A stretch of 6,011 nt of DNA, from assembly GCA_959018155.1 (NCBI GenBank), contig CAUEKH010000170.1:1-6011 (forward strand), written 5' to 3'. The translations under genes were made by a program, and so were the position numbers. The notes beneath the pieces were generated by a model, which saw nothing but the letters and a program-made list of their open reading frames with translations, made no database searches and had not been told where the DNA came from. Shown piece by piece: positions 1 through 5,898 of the stretch (position 1 is its first letter; each line of letters starts with the position of its first letter). This DNA comes from an uncultured Hungatella sp. (GTDB lineage: Bacteria > Bacillota > Clostridia > Lachnospirales > Lachnospiraceae).

Positions 1-13
1 ACCGGTCCCGTTT

Positions 14-616
14 TCACGTGTCGGGGTAATCAATAATATAATACTCATAACCGTTGATAACCTTCGTATCCCCAAACGTATCTTCCCGCTTAAAACCCTT
101 TCCATAATTGGCGTGGACGTGGCCATGAAGGAAATACTTTGGTTTATACTTGTTCATCAGTTCCCGGAAACAGACAAAGCCCTGATGAGGAAGATCATCC
201 AAATCATTCACTCCGCTGGCCGGCGCATGGGCCACCAGGATATCAAACCCTCTCGTCTTCTTTAATTTCCACCACAGTTTGCGGATCCGCTTCTTCATGC
301 AGCGCTCCGTGTACTGATTTCCCGCGCCTGGTATGTATTCCATGGAACCGCCCAGTCCCAGAATGCGGATTCCCTTAAAAATATAAACGTCGTCCTCAAT
401 GCAGATACAGCCTTCCGGCGGCTTGTACTCATACTGCCCGTCATGATTTCCCATGACGTAGAGTACCGGCGCGTGAGAACACGTAGCAAAAAAACTTAAG
501 TAAGAAGCCCTCAAATCACCGCAGGAGATTATTAAGTCGATGTCCTTCACTTTCTCCGGCGTATAGAATTCATAGAGCGATTTGGACTCCTGATCAGACA
601 GTACCAGAATCTTCAC
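14..616 (-). CDS. Calcineurin-like metallophosphoesterase with an atypical first metal motif
   Basis: This gene encodes a 200-residue cytoplasmic protein of the calcineurin-like metallophosphoesterase superfamily, whose members hydrolyse phosphomonoesters or phosphodiesters with two metal ions. Seen in the sequence: a beta-strand start (KILVLSD), G33-D34 in SCGDL, the G56-N57-H58-D59 motif, H130 in VAHAP, and H164-G-H-V-H168, in the order and spacing of the family. The first motif is unusual: the usual D-x-H is D8-Q9-E10. The GTG start at 616 is chosen because GGAGG (626-630) lies 9 bases upstream. The ATG at 640 lacks such a site and would add 8 residues before the first strand. The start is one base beyond the stop of the BMP-domain gene, and its ribosome binding site lies inside that gene, which suggests translational coupling. 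The substrate is unknown. The family call is firm, but catalytic activity is not shown. Confidence 0.9.
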   Translation of the reverse strand: MKILVLSDQESKSLYEFYTPEKVKDIDLIISCGDLRASYLSFFATCSHAPVLYVMGNHDGQYEYKPPEGCICIEDDVYIFKGIRILGLGGSMEYIPGAGNQYTERCMKKRIRKLWWKLKKTRGFDILVAHAPASGVNDLDDLPHQGFVCFRELMNKYKPKYFLHGHVHANYGKGFKREDTFGDTKVINGYEYYIIDYPDT

Positions 617-617
617 G

Positions 618-2576
618 TTACTTATCCTCCGCATCCACATTTTCGTAGATTGTCTGTCCCTGGAGTCTGACCAGCGTCTGCGCTTCCTCTGTCAGTTCAC
701 TGAATTCAGGGAGATGACCAACCACATTCTCAGCCAGCCAGTTCATGGTTATGATTTCCTCCGGCGGCAGGCTCTCGTACTCTCCGCAGACTACCTTGCC
801 ATCCTGAGCGTAAATCGGCCCTACAAATGGCTGGAAATTCCCGCTCTTGATTGAATTCTTTAAAAACGCAAGCAGGCGGTGCGTTCCATGAGGCAGATTC
901 TGGGAACAGATGACATCAATCACTTCCGCGGACATTCCCCACCAGTAATTGATCGCTTCCTTCCCCTTCATCTCCTTCACCTCAGAGGCGCCATGGAGTG
1001 TGGCGCGGACAATCCTCTCATAGAATTTGCCCCAGTGCCAGATCGGGGTAGCCAGATTCGTCAGGCTGCCGTCATCCTCTTTATGGTATAAACCGTATTC
1101 CCGGGATGGCGACTTCGGCGTGATCATATCCTCACCGGAAACGTAGGTGATGCCCTCTTTTAAAAGGCCTTCCTTCGGATTGGAGTCCTTCACTCTGGCC
1201 CACTGTAAATAAACCTTCACATACGGATTGATCATCCTCGCGCCAAGGGCAAAGGCGTTGATATTGGCGATCGTCCCGTAAATCGGATAATCCGCTATAT
1301 ACCCCAGCTTATCCGTCTGGCACATGGCCGCGGCCAGCGCGCCCATCAAGAACTTGGACTCATACATTCTGGCATAATACGTGCAGACCGAGGAGTAAGA
1401 CATATTGATTGAGCAGTTAAAGACCTTGATCTCCGGATGCTCAATGGCGGCCTTGACACTTAAATTAATCATCTGCGACGCAGTCGTAAATATCATGTTA
1501 CAGTGGGCCGCAATCGCCAGTTCGATGGCATTTGCCGTCTCCAGTTCTGAATCGGCGCCGAAAAATGCCACCGTCTGAAGCTTACCGTCAAAGGCCTGCT
1601 CCAGATAATTCCGCCCCAGTTCGTGAGCATACGTCCAGCTGGAGGTTTCCGCCGTCTTTGCATAGATAAATGCAATCTTCAGCATCTCCGGCTCAATTGT
1701 TGCCGACGGGATCAGCCAGTTGAGCAGCTTCTTGGCGTTGTTGTCCTGCTCCTCCACCTCTTCCGGCTGCTCCACAAGCGCAATCTTCTTGCCTCTGGCA
1801 GCTAAAAGGATCTCATCTTTAATCTTGGGCAGATCCTTTGCAATCTCGCTCTCCGTCTTTTTCTTCACCACATCGTAGCCCAGCAGTTCTACATAGACCA
1901 GAAACGCGTCGGAACCCGTCATCTCAAATTCGCTCGTTCTGAAGGCCTGGAACGCCTTGGAAAACTTCTCATGGACGGCTTTAAAGGTGAGTCTGTCGTC
2001 TTCCTCCCAGACCTCCCCCGGAACCTTCCCCATGGCCTTGATCAGGCGGTCGTAGCAGCCCTCCTGGCTGAACCATACGTCACAGTTAAATGACACCTGG
2101 TAAAAATCGAGGAACTCATAGTAAAGCCTGTTATCTTTATCATCCGTTCTCTTGGGAATCAGGCGCGTAACCGACGCCGTGATGCTGAAAGCGCCGACGT
2201 ATTTGAGCACGCTGACCCTCTTATTTCCCTCCTGAACGTAGTACTGGTTCATAAATTCATACGCGACAATGGGGTCGTGGATCCCCTCCTTGATCTGATG
2301 GTCATAGAGGTAGGCCCACTTGGCCCCGAATTCTGATTTTTCAGAAAGCAGAGGCATAAAATTGCTGGCGAACGCGCTGGTCCGCCCCTTTGTCTTGGTA
2401 CCGACCACCTTGTCTAAGGGAATGTCCATGATTCCGAGACTTACCTCTGATACGATGTCGGTATAGGAAAGTATATCATCAAGCACCGGCAGATACGGAT
2501 ATTCTCCTTTTGAAACGGAAACCTGATACTGCCTTCTGCCCTTCTTCTGAGCACCTACATAATCATAAAGCGCCAT
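618..2576 (-). CDS. Cytoplasmic fusion of a ParB/sulfiredoxin-like domain with a BMP/PnrA-type ligand-binding domain
   Basis: This gene encodes a 652-residue protein that would usually be labelled a BMP family ABC transporter substrate-binding protein. No signal peptide or lipobox cysteine is visible; the N-terminus (MALYDYVGAQKKGRRQ) is polar, so a cytoplasmic location is inferred. Residues about 50-145 resemble a ParB/sulfiredoxin-type fold: IPLDKVVGT (52-60), DPIVAYEF (101-108), YYVQEGNKRVSVLKYVG (112-128, where G117-N-K-R120 matches the ParB G-x-R-R box), and SITASV. Residues about 145-298 are a charged, largely helical linker. Residues about 299-625 are BMP/PnrA-like: SSWTYAHELGR (312-322), the YESKFLMGALAA segment (405-416), GYIADYPIYG followed by a NAFALGARMINP segment (425-451), and FQPFVGPIYAQDGK (581-594). 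PnrA-type proteins bind purine nucleosides, but the ligand here is unknown. The ATG at 2576 is chosen over the GTG at 2594 because GAGGAG lies about 8 bases upstream. The gene has its own promoter and is tightly followed by a phosphoesterase gene. No permease or ATPase gene is adjacent. Confidence 0.88.
   Translation of the reverse strand: MALYDYVGAQKKGRRQYQVSVSKGEYPYLPVLDDILSYTDIVSEVSLGIMDIPLDKVVGTKTKGRTSAFASNFMPLLSEKSEFGAKWAYLYDHQIKEGIHDPIVAYEFMNQYYVQEGNKRVSVLKYVGAFSITASVTRLIPKRTDDKDNRLYYEFLDFYQVSFNCDVWFSQEGCYDRLIKAMGKVPGEVWEEDDRLTFKAVHEKFSKAFQAFRTSEFEMTGSDAFLVYVELLGYDVVKKKTESEIAKDLPKIKDEILLAARGKKIALVEQPEEVEEQDNNAKKLLNWLIPSATIEPEMLKIAFIYAKTAETSSWTYAHELGRNYLEQAFDGKLQTVAFFGADSELETANAIELAIAAHCNMIFTTASQMINLSVKAAIEHPEIKVFNCSINMSYSSVCTYYARMYESKFLMGALAAAMCQTDKLGYIADYPIYGTIANINAFALGARMINPYVKVYLQWARVKDSNPKEGLLKEGITYVSGEDMITPKSPSREYGLYHKEDDGSLTNLATPIWHWGKFYERIVRATLHGASEVKEMKGKEAINYWWGMSAEVIDVICSQNLPHGTHRLLAFLKNSIKSGNFQPFVGPIYAQDGKVVCGEYESLPPEEIITMNWLAENVVGHLPEFSELTEEAQTLVRLQGQTIYENVDAEDK
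626..630 (-). promoter_or_regulatory. Ribosome binding site deciding the GTG start of the phosphoesterase gene
   Basis: GGAGG on the minus strand lies 9 bases before the GTG at 616, inside the last codons of the upstream gene. It supports the GTG start over the in-frame ATG at 640 and implies that translation of the two genes is coupled. Confidence 0.7.
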
Positions 2577-2584
2577 AATCCGTT

Positions 2585-2592
2585 CTCCTCTC
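2585..2592 (-). promoter_or_regulatory. Ribosome binding site of the BMP-domain gene
   Basis: GAGAGGAG on the minus strand ends 8 bases before the ATG at 2576. It selects this ATG over the in-frame GTG at 2594, which lies upstream of the site and would put it inside the coding sequence. Confidence 0.7.
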
Positions 2593-2615
2593 ACACAATC
2601 GGTGTTTCATCGACG

Positions 2616-2649
2616 ACAGCGGCCATTCGCAAGCCATAGAAACCGCTGT
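2616..2649 (-). repeat. Inverted repeat (hairpin) in the 5' leader of the BMP-domain gene
   Basis: ACAGCGG and CCGCTGT form a perfect 7-bp inverted repeat (arms 2616-2622 and 2643-2649) separated by 20 bases. It lies between the predicted promoter and the start codon, so the transcript could form a GC-rich hairpin. No T-run follows, so it is not an obvious terminator. A role as a leader structure or protein-binding site is possible but not shown. Confidence 0.4.
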
Positions 2650-2669
2650 TTTTCCGGCTTTCTTCTTTC

Positions 2670-2696
2670 AGTATATCACAAATACGCCTGCTGCAA
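2670..2696 (-). promoter_or_regulatory. Predicted extended -10 sigma-A promoter of the BMP-domain/phosphoesterase unit
   Basis: On the minus strand, TATACT (2670-2675) is preceded by TGA, giving an extended -10 of the TGnTATAAT type. TTGCAG (2691-2696) is a partial -35 at a short 15-base spacing; the extended -10 could compensate. Transcription would start near 2663 and leave a leader of roughly 87 bases. This position, after smpB and before the fusion gene, implies that the two-gene unit is transcribed independently. Confidence 0.55.
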
Positions 2697-2739
2697 AAGG
2701 ATTCTATCCATAAATTTACAGCCGCGAATCTGCATTTAT
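2695..2739 (-). terminator. Possible weak terminator after smpB
   Basis: An imperfect inverted repeat (arms 2710-2721 and 2730-2739, with a 2-base bulge) overlaps the smpB stop codon. It is followed by a small hairpin GGAT-AGA-ATCC (2699-2709) and then TTTT (2695-2698). Both stems are weak and AT-rich or short, and the T-run overlaps the proposed downstream -35. Termination here is only a possibility, and read-through into the next gene is likely. Confidence 0.25.
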
Positions 2740-3200
2740 AAATTTCTCACCTTAAACTCGCGTTCCAGTTCTCTTCTCTGATCCTTTTTCGCGATATCTT
2801 CCCGCTTATCGTAGAGCTTCTTACCTCTTGCCAGCCCGATTTCCACCTTTACCAGACTTCCCTTAAAATAAACCTGGAGAGGGACAATGGTATATCCCTT
2901 CACCGCAATCTTCGAGTCCAGCTTGTTGATTTCCACCCGGTGCATCAGAAGCTTTCTCGGGCGCAGCGGGTCTTTGTTAAAAATATTTCCCTTTTCATAA
3001 GGGCTGATATTCATTCCATAGATCCAGACCTCGCCCTTATCAATCCTGACAAACGCCTCCTTGATGCTGCATTTTCCCATACGGATGGATTTTACCTCTG
3101 TCCCGTACAGTTCAATTCCCGTCTCATATTTTTCATCTATAAAATAATCATGGTATGCCTTCTTGTTGTTGGCAATTAATTTAATACTCTCTTTACCCAT
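2736..3200 (-). CDS. smpB: SsrA (tmRNA)-binding protein SmpB
   Basis: SmpB binds the tRNA-like part of tmRNA and brings it to ribosomes stalled on truncated mRNAs, starting trans-translation in the cytoplasm. The 154-residue length is typical. Family motifs are visible along the protein: [11 protein letters not shown] (11-21), [13 protein letters not shown] (28-40), NISPYEKGN (64-72), [14 protein letters not shown] (75-88), and [14 protein letters not shown] (122-135). The last leads into the basic C-terminal tail ([13 protein letters not shown]) that folds into the mRNA channel of the ribosome. The ATG at 3200 has AGAGGAGG (3209-3216) 8 bases upstream. The gene follows rnr by 76 bases without a convincing terminator, so the two are probably co-transcribed. 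A neighbouring ssrA gene, often found beside smpB, is not present in the window downstream. Confidence 0.98.
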   Translation of the reverse strand: MGKESIKLIANNKKAYHDYFIDEKYETGIELYGTEVKSIRMGKCSIKEAFVRIDKGEVWIYGMNISPYEKGNIFNKDPLRPRKLLMHRVEINKLDSKIAVKGYTIVPLQVYFKGSLVKVEIGLARGKKLYDKREDIAKKDQRRELEREFKVRNL

Positions 3201-3276
3201 CCTCGTTTCCTCCTCTTATCCCTCTGGTACTTCTCCGGCCCGGCCCGCCAGCTGCCAAAATGACGGCAGATGCGGG

Positions 3277-5418
3277 TCACTCCGCGCGCCAGTCCTCCGC
3301 GGGAATAAAGTCGATTGTCCTGGCCAGCTTATCTGTAGCTGAAACCATGACGCGTATTGGCTGTCCCAGTTTATAGACCCTGCCGGTCATTTCCCCGTAC
3401 AGCTCGTAATGTTCTTCATCAAAACGGTAGTAATCATCATCCAAATCACTCACACGGATTAATCCCTCCACCGTATTCGGCAGTTCCACATAGAGTCCCC
3501 AGTTGGTAACGCCGGAAATAACGCCGTCGTAATACTCCCCGATATGGGACTGCATATACTCGCATTTCTTCATCTTCACGGTCTCCCGCTCTGCCTCATC
3601 CGCCCGTCTCTCCAGGGATGAGGTCTGAACGGAAACTCCCATGAGGATTTTCTCGTAATGGGCAATCCGCCGCTCATTTAAACCGCCCTTTAAGTTCTCC
3701 TTGATGATCCGGTGGATCTGCAGATCCGGATAGCGCCGGATTGGCGAAGTAAAATGCGTATAATACTTGGCGGCCAGACCGAAATGGCCCGTGTTTTCAA
3801 CCGTATATTTGGCCTGCTTCATGGAGCGCAGCGCCAGGCGGCTGATCAGCGCCTCCTCCGGCGTATCTTCCACCTTCACAAGCAGCTTCTGAACCTCCTT
3901 CGGATAAACCTCCCCGTTGTGAAACCGGATAGAATAACCGAAGTTATTGATAAATGTGGCCAGTCCCTTCATTTTCTCCGGATCCGGGTTATCATGGGTC
4001 CGGTAAAGGAACGGCAGTTCCTGCCAGAAGTAATCCTCCGCCACCGTTTCATTGGCCATCAGCATGAAGTCCTCGATAATCTTCGTCGCCGCATTCCGCT
4101 CATACGGCTTGATTTCCAGCGGCTTTCCCTTCTCATCGAGGATCACCTTCGTCTCCGGGAAATCGAAGTCGATGGATCCACGCTGTTTCCGCTTCTCCCT
4201 GAGAATATCGGCCAGTTCCTTCATCAGAAAAAACATGGGGACGAGTTCCTCATATTCCTTCATCACCGCCTCATCGCGGTCCGTCACAATCCCGTTGACT
4301 GCCGTGTATGTCATGCGCCGATCCACTCTGATTACGGTCTCCGCAATCGTATGGCCTGTCACATTTCCGGTTTCATCAATCTCCATGATGCAGCTTAAGG
4401 AAAGCCTGTCCTCTCCCTGGTTTAAGGAGCAGATTCCGTTGGACAGCTTATGCGGCAGCATGGGGATTACCCGATCCACCAGATAGACACTGGTGCCGCG
4501 GCGCAGCGCTTCCTCATCGAGAGGGCTGTTCTCGGTGACGTAATGGCTCACATCGGCGATATGGACGCCCAGGGTGTAGATGCCGTTCTCCTTCTTTAAG
4601 GTGATGGCATCATCGAGATCCTTGGCGTCCTCGCCGTCTATGGTCACCGTCTGAAGCTGACGCAGATCGAGCCGGCCGGCCATATCACTCTCTGATACAG
4701 AATCCGGCACCTTCTCCACCTGTTTTAATACCTCTTCCGGAAATTCCTCAGGAAGCCCGTACGCCTTTACAATGGAAATAATATCGGTTCCGGGATCATT
4801 GATATGACCCAGAATCTCTGTAATCACGCCCTCCGGCTTCTTATCCGCGTCGCCGAAATCCGTAATTTTGACAACTACCTTGTGGCCTGTCACGGCTCCC
4901 ATATCCTTGCCCTGGGGAATAAAGATATCCTTGCCAAGCTTCTGATTATCCGGGATCACAAACCCGAAGTTTTTATTTTTCTGATAAAATCCGATTACCG
5001 TCCCATTTGCATGGTCCACCACGCGGATGACACGCCCTACCGCGCGCCGCGCGCCCTCTGCCTCTGATTCTACGACAATCTGCACCGTATCACCGTGAAG
5101 GGCGCCGCCTGTCTTCTCTTCCGGGATAAAGACGTCGCTGTCCCGGCCTTCCACGGATACGAAGCCGAATCCCCGCGGATGGCCGCTGTAGACTCCCACA
5201 ACAGAGCCAATGTCCGGTTTTCCGTACTTGCCTTTTTTCGATATGCCGATTTTTCCCTCCGCAAGGAGGCTGTCCAGCACTTCCTTTAACTCCTCCCGCC
5301 GGGGCTTCGGAATATTGAGGAGAATGGCCAGTTCCTTTAATTTCATCGGTACATACGCCGGCTCATCCATCAGCTTCTGTATCATCATTTTTCTTTCTGT
5401 CAGTTGTTCCTCTGTCAT
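3277..5418 (-). CDS. rnr: Ribonuclease R (3'-5' exoribonuclease, RNase II/RNB family)
   Basis: RNase R is a processive 3'-5' exoribonuclease that degrades structured RNA. It takes part in mRNA and rRNA quality control and, with SmpB-tmRNA, in decay of non-stop mRNAs. The 713-residue product shows the full order of domains: an N-terminal winged-helix region (about 7-66), two cold-shock domains (about 71-131, with GHPRGFGFV, and 138-200, with KNKNFGFVIP), the RNB catalytic domain (about 248-574), and a C-terminal S1 domain (about 627-706). Catalytic residues are present in DGEDAKDLDD (261-270), with the metal-binding aspartates intact, and in the HFTSPIRRYPDLQIHR segment. The C-terminus is short and lacks the long basic tail of the E. 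coli enzyme, as is usual in Firmicutes. The ATG at 5418 is preferred to the in-frame ATG at 5460, because only the former has an AAGGAG site and the usual N-terminus. It lies between secG (terminated) and smpB. Confidence 0.97.
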   Translation of the reverse strand: MTEEQLTERKMMIQKLMDEPAYVPMKLKELAILLNIPKPRREELKEVLDSLLAEGKIGISKKGKYGKPDIGSVVGVYSGHPRGFGFVSVEGRDSDVFIPEEKTGGALHGDTVQIVVESEAEGARRAVGRVIRVVDHANGTVIGFYQKNKNFGFVIPDNQKLGKDIFIPQGKDMGAVTGHKVVVKITDFGDADKKPEGVITEILGHINDPGTDIISIVKAYGLPEEFPEEVLKQVEKVPDSVSESDMAGRLDLRQLQTVTIDGEDAKDLDDAITLKKENGIYTLGVHIADVSHYVTENSPLDEEALRRGTSVYLVDRVIPMLPHKLSNGICSLNQGEDRLSLSCIMEIDETGNVTGHTIAETVIRVDRRMTYTAVNGIVTDRDEAVMKEYEELVPMFFLMKELADILREKRKQRGSIDFDFPETKVILDEKGKPLEIKPYERNAATKIIEDFMLMANETVAEDYFWQELPFLYRTHDNPDPEKMKGLATFINNFGYSIRFHNGEVYPKEVQKLLVKVEDTPEEALISRLALRSMKQAKYTVENTGHFGLAAKYYTHFTSPIRRYPDLQIHRIIKENLKGGLNERRIAHYEKILMGVSVQTSSLERRADEAERETVKMKKCEYMQSHIGEYYDGVISGVTNWGLYVELPNTVEGLIRVSDLDDDYYRFDEEHYELYGEMTGRVYKLGQPIRVMVSATDKLARTIDFIPAEDWRAE

Positions 5419-5420
5419 AA

Positions 5421-5428
5421 CTCTCCTT
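5421..5428 (-). promoter_or_regulatory. Ribosome binding site deciding the rnr start
   Basis: AAGGAGAG on the minus strand lies just before the ATG at 5418; the AAGGAG core is only 4 bases away, slightly short. The in-frame ATG at 5460, which would add 14 residues, is preceded only by an A/T-rich run with no such site, so 5418 is the better start. Confidence 0.65.
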
Positions 5429-5472
5429 ATATTTGACTTAACTGTATCTGTTCCTGTCATTTTTTATTTTAT

Positions 5473-5502
5473 ATCATATTATTTCTCTCAGACGTCTGTC
5501 TC
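5473..5502 (-). promoter_or_regulatory. Predicted promoter of rnr-smpB
   Basis: On the minus strand, TATGAT (5473-5478) is a good -10 and GAGACA (5497-5502) a fair -35 (last four bases match) at 18-base spacing. It lies just after the secG terminator, where a new promoter is needed. Transcription would start near 5466, leaving a leader of about 48 bases and placing the alternative ATG at 5460 almost at the 5' end. An overlapping TATAAA (5468-5473) is an alternative -10 without a clear -35. Confidence 0.45.
5489..5498. repeat. 10-bp perfect palindrome overlapping the rnr -35 region
   Basis: CAGACGTCTG is its own reverse complement. It covers the downstream edge of the proposed -35 element and part of the spacer, where a repressor could act. 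A palindrome this short can arise by chance, and I recognise no known operator in it. Confidence 0.3.
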
Positions 5503-5542
5503 ATTCAGGCTTTTAAAGCTTTCTCAAATACAGCTGAAAGTG

Positions 5543-5579
5543 AAAAAAACACCCTTGTTATCAGACCACAAGAGTGTTT
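5543..5579 (-). terminator. Rho-independent terminator after secG
   Basis: On the minus strand, AAACACTCTTGT (5568-5579) pairs with ACAAGGGTGTTT (5547-5558), giving a 12-bp stem with one G-U pair and a 9-base loop. A run of seven T (5543-5549) overlaps the end of the stem. It begins 5 bases beyond the secG stop and separates secG from rnr. The + strand copy has A residues before the stem (A-tract), but no gene there points toward it. Confidence 0.88.
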
Positions 5580-5584
5580 AATCT

Positions 5585-5818
5585 TTACAGTATATTCAGA
5601 TTCAGTACTAATGCGAGAATGAAAAATACAATTGCTCCATATCTCGTAAATTTTTCCAGCTTTCCTTCCATGGAACGGCCCTTGTTTCTGCCCCAGTAAG
5701 TATCTGCCATACCGCCAATGGAACCGAGTCCCTGGGATTTTCCTTCCTGCAGTAAAATGATTGCTGATAATGCAATACATATGATAACAAATATGATTGA
5801 TAATATAGTCCTGATCAT
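5585..5818 (-). CDS. secG: Preprotein translocase subunit SecG
   Basis: SecG is the small integral membrane subunit of the SecYEG channel. It assists SecA-driven export of proteins across the cytoplasmic membrane. The 77-residue product is typical in length. It has a first membrane segment (about 2-23, IRTILSIIFVIICIALSAII), the conserved loop LLQEGKSQGLGSIGG (22-36), a basic stretch (WGRNKGRSMEGKLEKFTR), and a second membrane segment (about 60-77, YGAIVFFILALVLNL). The ATG at 5818 is chosen because an AGGAGGTGG site lies upstream and the product then starts exactly at the membrane segment. Upstream in-frame ATGs, as far as 5902, would add a polar 28-residue extension overlapping the promoter and the enolase stop. 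The gene has its own promoter-like sequence and a strong terminator, so it may be transcribed alone or by read-through from enolase. Confidence 0.96.
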   Translation of the reverse strand: MIRTILSIIFVIICIALSAIILLQEGKSQGLGSIGGMADTYWGRNKGRSMEGKLEKFTRYGAIVFFILALVLNLNIL

Positions 5819-5827
5819 GTCCCTTTT

Positions 5828-5836
5828 CCACCTCCT
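5828..5836 (-). promoter_or_regulatory. Ribosome binding site of secG
   Basis: AGGAGGTGG on the minus strand is nearly a full match to the 16S anti-Shine-Dalgarno sequence. It lies about 9-12 bases before the ATG at 5818, a rather long spacing, and supports that start over the longer in-frame options. Confidence 0.7.
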
Positions 5837-5852
5837 ATAGTCAAACATGGTA

Positions 5853-5881
5853 ATCATATCATATTTTTTCCATAAATACAA
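5853..5881 (-). promoter_or_regulatory. Predicted promoter of secG
   Basis: On the minus strand, TATGAT (5853-5858) is preceded by TGA, giving an extended -10. TTGTAT (5876-5881) is a partial -35 at the ideal 17-base spacing. It sits in the A/T-rich gap between enolase and secG. I see no GC-rich terminator hairpin after enolase in this gap, so secG may also receive read-through transcripts. Confidence 0.55.
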
Positions 5882-5898
5882 CTGCATTTTTTGAATTT

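Noticed and set aside
2559..2633. A 24-codon upstream frame overlapping the start of the BMP-domain gene
   Set aside because: Its ATG lies inside the loop of the leader inverted repeat, it has no ribosome binding site, and its sequence shows no leader-peptide pattern such as codon runs.
3252..3269. A small hairpin (CTGCC/GGCAG, 8-base loop) between rnr and smpB
   Set aside because: It has only 5 pairs and no T-run follows, so it is not a credible terminator; rnr and smpB remain a likely operon.
3712..4398. A 228-codon open frame on the + strand
   Set aside because: It is fully antisense to the catalytic core of rnr, has no recognisable motif and no convincing ribosome binding site, and is explained by codon bias of the opposite strand.
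5419..5460. A 14-residue longer RNase R from the ATG at 5460
   Set aside because: There is no ribosome binding site before it, it lies at the predicted transcript 5' end, and the extension is not part of the usual N-terminus.
5210..5581. A 123-codon open frame on the + strand with hydrophobic stretches
   Set aside because: It overlaps the start of rnr and its promoter antisense and runs through the secG terminator. The hydrophobic look comes from T-rich intergenic DNA.
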